Below are positions 42,562-50,369 of a DNA stretch of 64,000 bases, in pieces. Made by a program: the position numbers and the translations under genes. The notes below the pieces were generated by a model. That model had not been told where the DNA came from and did no database searches. It saw only the letters and a program-made list of their open reading frames with translations. How positions within the stretch are numbered: the stretch's first letter is position 1; each line of letters begins with the position of its first letter. Source of the stretch: UBA2991 sp965221735 (GTDB lineage Bacteria; Chloroflexota; Dehalococcoidia; Tepidiformales; Tepidiformaceae); NCBI GenBank assembly GCA_965221735.1, contig OZ244910.1, positions 62,001-126,000 of the forward strand, written 5' to 3'.

Positions 42562-43703
42562 TTGTCCACCTCGCCCAGCACGATGTCGAGCGACCCGAGG
42601 ATGATGATCGCGTCTGCCACGTAGCTGCCGACCACCAGGTCCCGCAGGGCCGAGAGGTTGCAGAAGGAGGGGGAGCGCAGCTTCGCGCGGTACGGATTCG
42701 TGCCGCCCCTCGCCATCAGGTAGACGCCGTACTCGCCCTTCGTGCCTTCCGTGGGCATGTACAGCTCGCCCTCGTTGATACGGAGCGTCTTCGGCAGCTT
42801 CGGCGCGAGCACGCGGCCCTCGGGCATCTGCTCGAGGCACTGCTCGATGATGCGCACGCTCTGGTAGCACTCCGCCAGGCGCACGTGGAAGCGATCGAAC
42901 ACGTCGCCCTGGAGGCCCACCGGAATCTCGAAGTCGATGTTCGGGTAGACGCTGTAGGGCTCCGCCTTGCGGATGTCCCAGGGCACGCCCGTAGCCCGCA
43001 GCATCGGACCCGTGAAGCCCCACGCGATCGCCTGCTCCGGTGTCACCGGCGTGAGGTCCTTGCAGCGCTCGACGAACACCTCGTTGCCCGTCAGCAGCCC
43101 GTCGAAGTCCTCAAGCCCCTGCTTGATCGAGCCCAGCACCCAGCGGCAGCGCGACTCGAAGTTGTCGGGCAGGTCCATCGTCACCCCGCCGATGCGGAAG
43201 TAGGTGGGGAACATGCGGTCCCCCGCCACCTCCTCGAACAGGTCGTAGATGCGCTCCCGCTCGCGCCAGGCGTAGACGAAGCTCGTGCCGAACGAGCCCA
43301 CGTCCGCTCCGAAGGCGCCCAGGAACATGAAGTGCGAGTTGATGCGGGACAGCTCCATCATGATCACGCGGATGTAGTCCGCGCGCTCCGGAACCTCGAT
43401 GCCGGCCAGCTTCTCGACGGCCATCGTGTAGGCGCCCTCGCAGCACATCCCCGCGAGGTAGTCCGTGCGGTCCCACCAGCCCATCGCCTGGCGGTAGTCG
43501 GCGTTCTCGGAGAGCTTCTCCAGGCCCCGGTGCAGGTAGCCGATGTACGGCTCGCAGCCGACCACGAGCTCGCCGTCGACCGTCAGCACCATGCGGAACA
43601 CGCCGTGCGTGGCCGGATGCTGCGGCCCGACGTTCACGGTCATGTCGACCGTATCGAGATCACCCTCGGCGGTGGTCACGCGCTCCTCGGGCCAGACCGA
43701 CAT
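42558..43703 (-). CDS. nuoD: NADH-quinone oxidoreductase subunit D
   Basis: The 49-kDa-type subunit, 381 residues, which lines the quinone-binding site and derives from [NiFe] hydrogenase large subunits. Motifs: VNVGPQHPATHGVFRMVL with the quinone-site His, GYLHRGLEKL, and C-terminal PSFCNLSALRDLVVG. The four hydrogenase-type Cys are absent, as in true complex I. One bp separates it from nuoC. Confidence 0.97.
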   Translation of the reverse strand: MSVWPEERVTTAEGDLDTVDMTVNVGPQHPATHGVFRMVLTVDGELVVGCEPYIGYLHRGLEKLSENADYRQAMGWWDRTDYLAGMCCEGAYTMAVEKLAGIEVPERADYIRVIMMELSRINSHFMFLGAFGADVGSFGTSFVYAWRERERIYDLFEEVAGDRMFPTYFRIGGVTMDLPDNFESRCRWVLGSIKQGLEDFDGLLTGNEVFVERCKDLTPVTPEQAIAWGFTGPMLRATGVPWDIRKAEPYSVYPNIDFEIPVGLQGDVFDRFHVRLAECYQSVRIIEQCLEQMPEGRVLAPKLPKTLRINEGELYMPTEGTKGEYGVYLMARGGTNPYRAKLRSPSFCNLSALRDLVVGSYVADAIIILGSLDIVLGEVDK

Positions 43704-44219
43704 CTAGACCTCCACCCCGGGCGGGCCGTCTTCGATGCCCTGCAGGATCTCGGCCTTCTGCAGCGGGTGAGCTTTGCGCAGGGGATGGATGCGGAGGTCC
43801 TCCTCCAGCAGCAGGTTGCGCGGGTCGGGATGCCCCGTGAACACCAGCCCCACCATCTCCGCCGCCTCCCGCTCGTGCCAGTTCGCCGCCGGGTAGAGCC
43901 CGGTCAGCGTTGGCAGCTCGCAGCTCGGGATGGGCGCCGCCACCGTGATCTGGACGGCGTGGCCGTGGGGGAAGGAGTAGAGCTGGTACTTCGCCTCGAG
44001 GCCCGCCTCCTCCATGTCGAGCGCGACGATGTTGCGCAGCAGGTCGAAGGAGAGATCGGCGTCGTCGCGCAGGCCCGTGACGAGCGCGAGGAAGTGCTCG
44101 GGCGCGACCCGCAGGTCGGCGTAGGTCTTCGTCTCGGAGGCCTCGAAGGGGATGTCCGGCAGCCGTTCCCGTACGAGCGCCACGATCTCCGGCTCGCCGA
44201 TGACCGGTTCGGCGCTCAC
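43704..44219 (-). CDS. nuoC: NADH-quinone oxidoreductase subunit C
   Basis: The 30-kDa-type subunit, 171 residues. The signature is LPTLTGLYPAANWHEREAAEM followed by VGLVFTGHPDPRNLLLEED (given in two parts). It is separate from nuoD, not fused as in E. coli. Overlaps nuoB by 4 bp. Confidence 0.95.
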   Translation of the reverse strand: MSAEPVIGEPEIVALVRERLPDIPFEASETKTYADLRVAPEHFLALVTGLRDDADLSFDLLRNIVALDMEEAGLEAKYQLYSFPHGHAVQITVAAPIPSCELPTLTGLYPAANWHEREAAEMVGLVFTGHPDPRNLLLEEDLRIHPLRKAHPLQKAEILQGIEDGPPGVEV

Positions 44220-44800
44220 CCGACCATCCTCTTCTCTTCCATGATCTTCTCCTGCAGCCGCAGGAAGCCGTCGAGCAGCGACTCCGGCCGCGGCGGGCAG
44301 CCCGGCACGTACACGTCCACCGGGATGATCTTGTCGACGCCCTGCAGCACGCGGTCGTACTCCGTGTAGGGCCCGCCGTTCGTCGCGCAGGCGCCCATGG
44401 AGATGACGTACTTCGGGTTCGGCATCTGCTCGTAGAGCAGCTTGATCGCCGGCGCCATCTTCTTCGTGACCGTGCCCGAGACGACCATCACGTCGCTCTG
44501 GCGGGGGCTGGGCCAGGGGACGATGCCGAAGCGGTCGAGGTCGTGGTTGGCCATGAAGGTGCCGATCATCTCGATCGCGCAGCAGGCCAGCCCGAAGGTC
44601 ATCGGCCAGAGCGAACTCTTGCGGCTCATCGCCAGCACCGTGTCGACGCCCGTCTGCAGGATGCCCGGCATCACGATGCGGTAGGCCGCCGTCTGGTCGG
44701 GAAGGTCGACGGGCGTCAGGCGCTCCGCCTCGTTCCCGTAGTCGGGGACGTAGGCCGGCATTGCCGGTCCGTCGGCGGGGGTGGCTGCTTCGTCGCTCAT
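44216..44800 (-). CDS. nuoB: NADH-quinone oxidoreductase subunit B
   Basis: Carries cluster N2, the last iron-sulfur centre before quinone; 194 residues. The ligands are visible: the two adjacent Cys in TFGLACCAIEMIG, Cys in ISMGACATNGG and Cys in VPGCPPRPE. An N-terminal Pro/Asp-rich extension of about 45 residues precedes the core. ATG 44800 overlaps the nuoA stop by 4 bp. Confidence 0.97.
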   Translation of the reverse strand: MSDEAATPADGPAMPAYVPDYGNEAERLTPVDLPDQTAAYRIVMPGILQTGVDTVLAMSRKSSLWPMTFGLACCAIEMIGTFMANHDLDRFGIVPWPSPRQSDVMVVSGTVTKKMAPAIKLLYEQMPNPKYVISMGACATNGGPYTEYDRVLQGVDKIIPVDVYVPGCPPRPESLLDGFLRLQEKIMEEKRMVG

Positions 44801-45159
44801 TTCCACTCCAGCACGCCGCGCCGCCAGGCGTACAGCAGCCCGGCGCTCAGCACGACGATGAAGACGAACATGTACCAGAAGGCGTAGACGGGCAGGTCGA
44901 AGAAGACGACCGCCCAGGGGAAGATGAAGATCGTCTCCACATCGAAGATGAGGAACATGATCGCGAAGATGTAGTAGCGGACGTGGACCTGCGCCCAGTT
45001 GCGCCCGATCGGGAGCATCCCGCACTCGTAGGAGACGCCCTTGCCGCGCTCCCGCGCGAAGGGTCCAAACAGCCGCGCCCCGACGAGCGCGGTGAACACG
45101 AGGATGAAGCCGGCGACCGTCGCGATAAAGACGGCGGACCATTCGTCGTAAAAGCTCAT
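44797..45159 (-). CDS. nuoA: NADH-quinone oxidoreductase subunit A
   Basis: A 120-residue three-helix membrane subunit, first gene of the operon. The loop KGVSYECGMLPIGRNWAQ holds the conserved Cys near the quinone site, and FDVETIFIFPWAVVF is the family signature. The upstream 90 nt to the predicted start site contain no other frame I trust; a Rex-like operator lies at the promoter. Confidence 0.96.
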   Translation of the reverse strand: MSFYDEWSAVFIATVAGFILVFTALVGARLFGPFARERGKGVSYECGMLPIGRNWAQVHVRYYIFAIMFLIFDVETIFIFPWAVVFFDLPVYAFWYMFVFIVVLSAGLLYAWRRGVLEWK

Positions 45160-45238
45160 GGCCTCGCTTTCGCCGTCGAGCGCCGGGAGGGCGCTGCGGG
45201 CCGCGCAACAGCGACCGCCAAGGCCGCCCCCGAAGCCC

Positions 45239-45256
45239 TTGTGATTTGCGCCACAA
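45239..45256. promoter_or_regulatory. Rex-like operator at the nuo promoter
   Basis: TTGTGATTTGCGCCACAA differs at one position from the Rex consensus TTGTGA-N6-TCACAA. It lies directly downstream of the candidate -10 (TATCTT, 45256-45261), covering the predicted transcription start of nuoA. Binding there would block transcription. Rex responds to the NADH/NAD+ ratio. Confidence 0.6.
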
Positions 45257-45261
45257 AGATA
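45256..45261 (-). promoter_or_regulatory. -10 element of the nuo operon
   Basis: TATCTT on the minus strand, about 97 nt before nuoA ATG; its last base overlaps the Rex-like operator. Confidence 0.5.
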
Positions 45262-45323
45262 AGCGGGAGGGGTATGGGCAGCAAGCCGGACGAGGTGTGA
45301 CTGGCGTGGGCCGCCTGCCCGTG

Positions 45324-45335
45324 GTACATATGTTC
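45324..45335. promoter_or_regulatory. SOS-like box at tcmP
   Basis: GTACATATGTTC, one change from the GAAC-N4-GTTC core of LexA boxes of the Bacillus/actinobacterial type. It overlaps the tcmP start region. A site that differs at one position precedes the convergent Gp37/Gp68 gene. Confidence 0.45.
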
Positions 45336-46448
45336 GCTGTGCCAGAAAGCACCGTGTGGGACCTAGAACCCCACACAGCCGCCAAGCACTCGATCCTGCG
45401 CCGGTACCTGCACGCTTACTACCCGAAGTTGGCGAGCACGAGGGATAGGATTGACTTTGTCGACGGATTCGCAGGGCCGGGAGTCTATGCGGGCGGCGAA
45501 CCAGGGTCGCCCATAATCGCCTTGGACGCCCTCGCCGAGCATCGACACCTCCCGAGAATGGCGAATTGTAGGTTCTCGTTCCTCTTTATCGAGGAGGATC
45601 CTGCTCGCTTCGAGATGCTCCAGAGCATCGTGGATGGTCGGCAGCACCCCTCCAACGTCGAGGTAACGGTCCGTCGTGGCACGTTCGTCGATCACATCGG
45701 AGAAGCGTTCGAAGGGCTTGAGGCCCTCCGAGACGCGGGCTGGGTCTCGCAGCGGCCTTCATTCGTAATGGTCGATCCATTCGGGCCGAAGGGATTGCCG
45801 CTCGATCTCTTGCGGCGCTTGGCCCTGTTCCCGAAGACAGAGTTGCTCATCTCCTTCATGTACGAGCCGATCAACCGTTTCCTTGCACATCCCGACTTCG
45901 AACCCCACCTTGACGCCCTGTTTGGCACGCGGGAGTGGAGGGATGCCTTGGGGCGTCCCGCTGAGGAGAGAAAGGCCTTCCTCAGCGATCTCTACGCCCG
46001 CCAGCTCAAGGGCATCGGGATGGACTACGTCCGGCTGTTTGAGATGAAGGATGTAGGGAACCGCACCGAGTACTTTCTGGCTTTTGGCACCCACCACAAG
46101 GAGGGTCTTCGAGCCATCAAGGAGGCCATGTGGAAGGTCGACGAAGCGGGAGGACTCGCGTTCTCCGACTTCACCGCCGCGAGTCCTAAGCAAGGCACCC
46201 TGTTCACAGCCGACCCCGACTTCCAGCAGCTACGCGGGCTGCTGATAGATCGCTTCGCTGGCCGTCGTGGCGTGCCCATCGACGAGATAAACGACTACGT
46301 GTTGGTCGAAACGGCCTTCCGCGAGACCCACGGTCGAAAAGCGCTGCGCGATGTCGAGGGTGAGGAGATCGAAGTGAGGCGACCGGTGGGGAAGACCAGG
46401 GCTTACTGGAATGTAGGTACGACCGTTACGTTCCTACCCCCTGAGTAG
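45330..46448 (+). CDS. tcmP: Three-Cys-motif partner protein TcmP
   Basis: A 372-residue protein of the TcmP family, known mainly from its genomic association with three-Cys-motif (Gp37/Gp68-type) proteins, as here. Family markers are TVWDLEPHTAAKHSILRRYL and IDFVDGFAGPGVYAGGEPGS. The latter looks like a methyltransferase motif I, and VMVDPFGPKGLPLD like motif IV, so a Rossmann methyltransferase fold is plausible. The C-terminal part (ISFMYEPINRFL, FLAFGTHHKEGLRAIKEAMW) is family-specific. Start either ATG 45330 or GTG 45339; the SOS-like box overlaps both. Its last 23 bp overlap the convergent partner gene. Confidence 0.85.
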   Translation: MFAVPESTVWDLEPHTAAKHSILRRYLHAYYPKLASTRDRIDFVDGFAGPGVYAGGEPGSPIIALDALAEHRHLPRMANCRFSFLFIEEDPARFEMLQSIVDGRQHPSNVEVTVRRGTFVDHIGEAFEGLEALRDAGWVSQRPSFVMVDPFGPKGLPLDLLRRLALFPKTELLISFMYEPINRFLAHPDFEPHLDALFGTREWRDALGRPAEERKAFLSDLYARQLKGIGMDYVRLFEMKDVGNRTEYFLAFGTHHKEGLRAIKEAMWKVDEAGGLAFSDFTAASPKQGTLFTADPDFQQLRGLLIDRFAGRRGVPIDEINDYVLVETAFRETHGRKALRDVEGEEIEVRRPVGKTRAYWNVGTTVTFLPPE

Positions 46449-47175
46449 CCAGCGGCATCTCCCCCCACAGCCGCCCCTCCAACTCCCGCCCCGCCTTCCC
46501 CTTCCCCACGCGCCGCCCCGCCTCGTTGTGCGCGCCCCACTGCTTGAAGAAGAAGGGCACGCCCGCCGACACGCACTCATCCCGGAGGGCGCAGGCCCAC
46601 GCCGGCTTCATGCGACGCGCCCGCGCCCCCGACTCCCCGCCCGCGATCACCCAGCCGATGTCCGTGAGGTCGATGCCGTCGAGCGGCCCCAGGAGCGGCT
46701 CGCACGAGGCGAAGCGCACGGCCGCCGGGATGTCCCGCAGCGTGTCGAGGCGGTGCAGGAAGCGCCGGTTCTCGACCGATGTCCCCATCCAGACGTTCGC
46801 CGGCCACGGGAGGTCCGGCGCCAGCTCCAACGCGCGCTCCGGTCGCTTCGTCAGCACCTGGAAGGTGTGCCAGTCAGCCCGCGTCATCGTGTCGAACACC
46901 TGGGCGACGTACTCGTCCGGAACTCCCTCGTGAAACAGGTCGCTCATGCTGTTGACGAAGATCATCCGCGGCTTCCGCCACGTCAGCGGTAGCTCCAGCC
47001 GCTCGGGCCGGAGGGTCAGGTCGAAGCCCTGCTCGTACGGGTGCCCGGGCACGCCGCGGAAGCGTTCGGCGAACGTCTCGGCGTAGCAGTGCGCGCACCC
47101 GGGACTGACCTTCGTGCAGCCGGTGACGGGGTTCCAGGTCGCCTCGGTCCACTCGATCGAAGAGGAAGCACTCAT
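46426..47175 (-). CDS. Gp37/Gp68 family (DUF5131) three-Cys-motif protein
   Basis: A 249-residue protein of the phage Gp37/Gp68 family. Three Cys at 20, 27 and 30 (CTKVSPGCAHCYAE) give a CX6CX2C pattern resembling a radical SAM cluster site of the spore-photoproduct-lyase type. Other family motifs are FVNSMSDLFHEGVPDEYV, FQVLTKRPER, WMGTSVENRRF, WVIAGGESGARARRM and PFFFKQWG. Catalysis is unknown; iron-sulfur/SAM chemistry on nucleic acid is an inference. It is convergent with tcmP, its usual partner. A -10 (TATACT, 47226-47231) abutting an SOS-like box gives a 44-nt leader. Confidence 0.88.
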   Translation of the reverse strand: MSASSSIEWTEATWNPVTGCTKVSPGCAHCYAETFAERFRGVPGHPYEQGFDLTLRPERLELPLTWRKPRMIFVNSMSDLFHEGVPDEYVAQVFDTMTRADWHTFQVLTKRPERALELAPDLPWPANVWMGTSVENRRFLHRLDTLRDIPAAVRFASCEPLLGPLDGIDLTDIGWVIAGGESGARARRMKPAWACALRDECVSAGVPFFFKQWGAHNEAGRRVGKGKAGRELEGRLWGEMPLATQGVGT

Positions 47176-47225
47176 CTTGACTCTACCCCGATCCTTATGT
47201 GTGCCGTGGCCAAGCGTCAGTGTAC

Positions 47226-47231
47226 AGTATA
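47226..47231 (-). promoter_or_regulatory. -10 element of the Gp37/Gp68 gene
   Basis: TATACT on the minus strand, directly adjacent to the SOS-like box at 47232-47243, which would lie in the -10/-35 spacer. Confidence 0.5.
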
Positions 47232-47243
47232 GAACAAATGTAC
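47232..47243. promoter_or_regulatory. SOS-like box at the Gp37/Gp68 gene
   Basis: GAACAAATGTAC. Read along the gene's own strand it is GTACATTTGTTC, 11 of 12 identical with the tcmP site GTACATATGTTC in the same orientation. Confidence 0.45.
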
Positions 47244-47272
47244 GAAGCCCTCGGCATAGCGATCTTTCCCTG

Positions 47273-47278
47273 TACCCT
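47273..47278 (+). promoter_or_regulatory. -10 element of the flavin monooxygenase-like gene
   Basis: TACCCT 6 nt before GTG 47285. Confidence 0.5.
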
Positions 47279-47284
47279 GCCCCC

Positions 47285-48418
47285 GTGAGCGCCGCGACCC
47301 CCTACCTCGACGCCCTTGCCGAGATGGCGCCCCTCGTCGCTGCCGAGGCGGAGCGCGCCGAGCGCGAGGCGCGCACGACCGCGCCCGTCGCGGAGCGCAT
47401 CGTCGACGCGGGCCTGTACCGGCTGTACCTGCCGCGCTCGCTCGGCGCGCCCGAGCTCGACGTGCCCTCCGCCCTCGAGGTGTTCGAGGCCGCCTCCCGC
47501 CTCGACGGCTCCTTCGGCTGGGCCGTGACCATCGGTTCGGGCGGCGGGCTCTTCGCCGGAGCCCTCGAACCCGCCACCGCCGCCGAGATCTTCGGCCCAC
47601 GGGAGGCCCTCATCGCCGGCTCCGGGAAACCCGGCGGCACGGCCAAACCCGTCGATAGCGGCTACCTCGCGGGCGGGCGCTGGAACTTCGCCAGCGGCGC
47701 CCACCACGCCACCTTCTTCACCGCCAACTGCTTCCTTGAGGGCGAGTGGCCGGCAGACAACGGCGAGCCGGTCATCCGCGCCATGGCCTTCCCCGCCGCC
47801 GAGGTCGAGGTCGTCGAGGCCTGGGATCCCGCCGGCATGCGCGGCACCGGCAGCCACGACTTCCGCGTCGAGAGCAGCCTCGTGCCCCTGCGCCGCACCT
47901 TCGATGTCTTCGGCGACTGGGCGTTCGAGCGCGGCCCCCTCTACCGGTACCCCTTCAACCACCACGCGGAGACGTCCTTCGCGGCGGTCGCCCTCGGCAT
48001 CGGGCGGCACGCCATCGACGAGTTCCTGGCGCTCGCGTCACGTCCCTCCCTCTATACAGGCGACCCGTTGGGCGACCGCCAGGGCGCCCGTGTCCGCCTG
48101 GGCGAGGCGGAGGCGCTCGTGAGCGCCGCCCGCGCCTGGTTCTTCGAGGTCGCCCGCTCGAGCTGGGACACGGTCGTCGAGGGCGACGCCCTGGAGGACG
48201 AGCAGGCCGCGCGCGTCTCCCTTGCCTCCATCCACGCCGCCAACAGCGCGGCCCGCGCCGCCACCCTCCTCTTCGAGGCGGGCGGCTCGGCCTCGCTCGA
48301 CGCCGGCTCGCCCCTCGCCCGCGCCTGGCGCGACGTACACGCCCTCACGAAGCACGTGGCCGTATCGCCGCTGGGCTACGAGGCCGCGGCCGCGGGCTTG
48401 CTCGACACCGGCGAGTAG
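47285..48418 (+). CDS. Acyl-CoA dehydrogenase-fold flavin monooxygenase-like protein
   Basis: A 377-residue protein with the acyl-CoA dehydrogenase fold but features of the HpaB/DszC-type group C flavin monooxygenases. LYRLYLPRSLGAPELDVPSAL begins the helical domain (given in part); LDGSFGWAVTIGSGGG and GRWNFASGAHHATFF correspond to the flavin-site region; GMRGTGSHDFRVESSLVP is highly characteristic. It probably hydroxylates an aromatic or sulfur compound using reduced flavin from a reductase not seen here. GTG 47285 is supported by TACCCT 6 nt upstream. Its end overlaps the convergent membrane-protein gene by 43 bp. Confidence 0.85.
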   Translation: MSAATPYLDALAEMAPLVAAEAERAEREARTTAPVAERIVDAGLYRLYLPRSLGAPELDVPSALEVFEAASRLDGSFGWAVTIGSGGGLFAGALEPATAAEIFGPREALIAGSGKPGGTAKPVDSGYLAGGRWNFASGAHHATFFTANCFLEGEWPADNGEPVIRAMAFPAAEVEVVEAWDPAGMRGTGSHDFRVESSLVPLRRTFDVFGDWAFERGPLYRYPFNHHAETSFAAVALGIGRHAIDEFLALASRPSLYTGDPLGDRQGARVRLGEAEALVSAARAWFFEVARSSWDTVVEGDALEDEQAARVSLASIHAANSAARAATLLFEAGGSASLDAGSPLARAWRDVHALTKHVAVSPLGYEAAAAGLLDTGE

Positions 48419-49092
48419 TCCGGGCCCTGCCCCTCCCGCGGGCCGTGCCTGCGCGCCTCCCGCAGGATGAACGTGCCGCAAATGAACACCAGCGCCGCCG
48501 TCGTGGGCCACCCGAACAGCCGCCCGTACACGAGGTACTCCCCGATGGAGAGGTTCAGCAGCATCCACGTCAGGACGAGCGCCTTGACCGCCTCGTAGCC
48601 GGCCCAGACCAGCGTCACCTTCACGAAGATGGGCGCGTTCACCGGCAGGTTCCCCACCATGCTCGGCGAGATCTCGCGCCCGATCGCCCCGATCAGCGGC
48701 CAGCCCCGCCAGAGCGTCCAGGCGTACAGCGGCAGGATGAGCGCGTCGCCGATCGGTCCCGCGGCCAGGTACGCCTTCTCGCTCGTCAGCAGGATCCCCG
48801 CCAGCGCCGACCCCGCGGTGATGAGGTACCCGTAGATGGCGATCAGCCGCAGGAGCGGCGTCTCCCGCGTGAGCAGGAAGACGACCGTGACCGCCGCGAA
48901 GCCGCCCCCGACGGCGACCTCTGCGGGCGCCACCTTCGTGAGCCCGTAGAAGAGCAGGACCGGGAGCATCGTCAGGAAGACACGCGGGTTGGGCTGCCAC
49001 TCGACCGGTAGCCGCCGCAAGAGGGGCACGCCGGCGTACCAGCCGGAGGGTTCGCCCTCGGTGGCGATGCCGCGAGCGCCGAGCGCTGTCAT
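48376..49092 (-). CDS. DUF3159/septation-protein-like membrane protein
   Basis: A 238-residue integral membrane protein with six to seven hydrophobic helices. Segments such as FLTMLPVLLFYGLTKVAP, AVTVVFLLTRETPLLRL and LFGWPTTAALVFICGTFILR resemble intracellular-septation-type/DUF3159 proteins, an uncertain match. ATG 49092 overlaps the stop of the upstream gamma-carbonic-anhydrase-like gene by 4 bp and AGGAG precedes it. The C-terminal tail is Lys/Ser/Ala-rich and cytoplasmic. Confidence 0.7.
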   Translation of the reverse strand: MTALGARGIATEGEPSGWYAGVPLLRRLPVEWQPNPRVFLTMLPVLLFYGLTKVAPAEVAVGGGFAAVTVVFLLTRETPLLRLIAIYGYLITAGSALAGILLTSEKAYLAAGPIGDALILPLYAWTLWRGWPLIGAIGREISPSMVGNLPVNAPIFVKVTLVWAGYEAVKALVLTWMLLNLSIGEYLVYGRLFGWPTTAALVFICGTFILREARRHGPREGQGPDYSPVSSKPAAAAS

Positions 49093-49643
49093 TCTCCTGA
49101 CATCCTCGCATCCTCGCGGGTGATCTCCCTTAACCCGTCGAGATGCTCCGCCGCCAGCCGCGCGTACCGCCCCGGGTTGTTCTCGACCCACTCCTGCGAG
49201 GGTGTCCCTTCAATGGAACGCTTCACCTCCGCGGGCGTCCCCGCCGCCAGCATCCCGGCCGGGATCTCCGTCTCGGGCAACACCACCGACCCCGCCGCCA
49301 CCAGCGCCCCCTCCCCGACCACCGCCCCGTCGAGCACCTGCGCCCCGTTCGCGATCAGCGCCCGCGCCCCGATCGTCGCCCCGTGGATAACCGCGTTGTG
49401 CGCGACCGACGCCTCCTCGCCGATGAGCGCCGGCGCGGTCGCCCGCCCGTGCACCACCGCCCCGTCCTGGATGTTCGCCCCCGGCCCGATGACCGCGTAC
49501 GACGTATCGCCCCGCACCACCGCCCCGTACCAGATGGACGCCCCCTCCTCGATGCGCACGTCCCCCACCACCGTCGCCGTGGGCGCGATGAAGGCACTCT
49601 CGTGGATAGCCGGAACCTTCTCCCCCACCGCGTACACCGGCAT
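49089..49643 (-). CDS. Gamma-carbonic anhydrase family (hexapeptide-repeat) protein
   Basis: A 184-residue left-handed beta-helix protein of the YrdA/PaaY/CamH group. IWYGAVVRGDTSYAVIGPGA, NIQDGAVVHG and HNAVIHGATIG hold the three metal-ligating His. LVAAGSVVLPETEIPAGMLA and GTPAEVKRSI close the helix, followed by a C-terminal helix. Activity may be carbonic anhydrase or an acyltransferase; the sequence does not decide. GGGGAGGT lies upstream of the ATG. It is coupled to the downstream membrane gene. Confidence 0.9.
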   Translation of the reverse strand: MPVYAVGEKVPAIHESAFIAPTATVVGDVRIEEGASIWYGAVVRGDTSYAVIGPGANIQDGAVVHGRATAPALIGEEASVAHNAVIHGATIGARALIANGAQVLDGAVVGEGALVAAGSVVLPETEIPAGMLAAGTPAEVKRSIEGTPSQEWVENNPGRYARLAAEHLDGLREITREDARMSGE

Positions 49644-49674
49644 CGCCCGCGACCTCCCCCCGGAAATGCGCGCG

Positions 49675-49680
49675 TATCCT
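49675..49680 (+). promoter_or_regulatory. -10 element of the PD-(D/E)XK nuclease-like gene
   Basis: TATCCT 24 nt before ATG 49705; the short leader carries AGAGGTGGAG. Confidence 0.5.
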
Positions 49681-49704
49681 AATCTCTCGCAGGCAGAGGT
49701 GGAG

Positions 49705-50310
49705 ATGGCCGAGTCCCTGGGCCGCTACCGGGCCCGCAGGCTAACGGGAGATGAGCGGCTCCCCGCTGGCGCGAGTGTGAGCGATTTCTGGCGCTGGATT
49801 GGCTCGGATCTCGTGGGGAACACAACGCGCGGTCTGTTCGCCGAGTACCTCGTGGGCCTTGCCGTCGGCGCTCTCGTAGGCGATGACTCCGACGACGTAC
49901 GCGACGAGTGGGGCTCCCACGACCTGACGACCCCCGATGGCATCACCATCGAGGTGAAGTCATCGGCGTATATGCAGACCTGGCGACAGGAGAAAGAGGC
50001 TGCCCCGGAGTTCAGCATCGCGGAGACCCAAGGCTGGGACAGCGACTCTGGGCAGTATTCCGAAAAGAAGAAGCGGCGGTCGGATGTCTACGTGTTCTGC
50101 CTGCTCAATCACAGAACCAAGGCCACCCTCGATCCTCTCAACGCGGAGCAGTGGACGTTCTATGTCGTCCCCACCGCCAGAATCAATGAGGTCGTGCCCA
50201 GTCAAAAGAAGATCCGGCTCGGTCCGCTTGAGAAGAAGCTCGGCGCGAGGCGGGTCGCTTTCGACGGCATCGCTGAGGCGGTCCGCCAGGCCGCGCCCTC
50301 CAGACGATAG
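49705..50310 (+). CDS. PD-(D/E)XK nuclease-fold protein
   Basis: A 201-residue stand-alone protein with a restriction-endonuclease-like core: helix with FAEYLVGLAVGAL, then DEWGSHDLTTPDGITIEVKSS, which supplies the D...ExK catalytic set. DVYVFCLLNHRT and WTFYVVPTARINE form further core strands. A function in DNA cleavage is expected; target specificity and any partner methyltransferase are not visible. It sits 2.3 kb from the large helicase-nuclease. The ATG has an adjoining AGAGGTGGAG site and a TATCCT -10 upstream. Confidence 0.75.
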   Translation: MAESLGRYRARRLTGDERLPAGASVSDFWRWIGSDLVGNTTRGLFAEYLVGLAVGALVGDDSDDVRDEWGSHDLTTPDGITIEVKSSAYMQTWRQEKEAAPEFSIAETQGWDSDSGQYSEKKKRRSDVYVFCLLNHRTKATLDPLNAEQWTFYVVPTARINEVVPSQKKIRLGPLEKKLGARRVAFDGIAEAVRQAAPSRR

Positions 50311-50315
50311 GCGCG

Positions 50316-50350
50316 TATCCTAGCCCCTCGCGCGCCCGCCGCGAGAGGGG
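50316..50350 (+). promoter_or_regulatory. Promoter and hairpin before the PNPOx-like gene
   Basis: TATCCT (50316-50321) is followed by an imperfect stem pairing CCCCTCGCG (from 50324) with CGCGAGAGGGG (to 50350). The hairpin may end the upstream nuclease transcript or structure the leader. Confidence 0.4.
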
Positions 50351-50369
50351 CGCCGGAGGTAGCCAACCA

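Noticed and set aside
42562..43023. N-terminal extension of nuoH
   Set aside because: It lies inside nuoD in another frame; the GTG overlapping the nuoD stop fits the operon.
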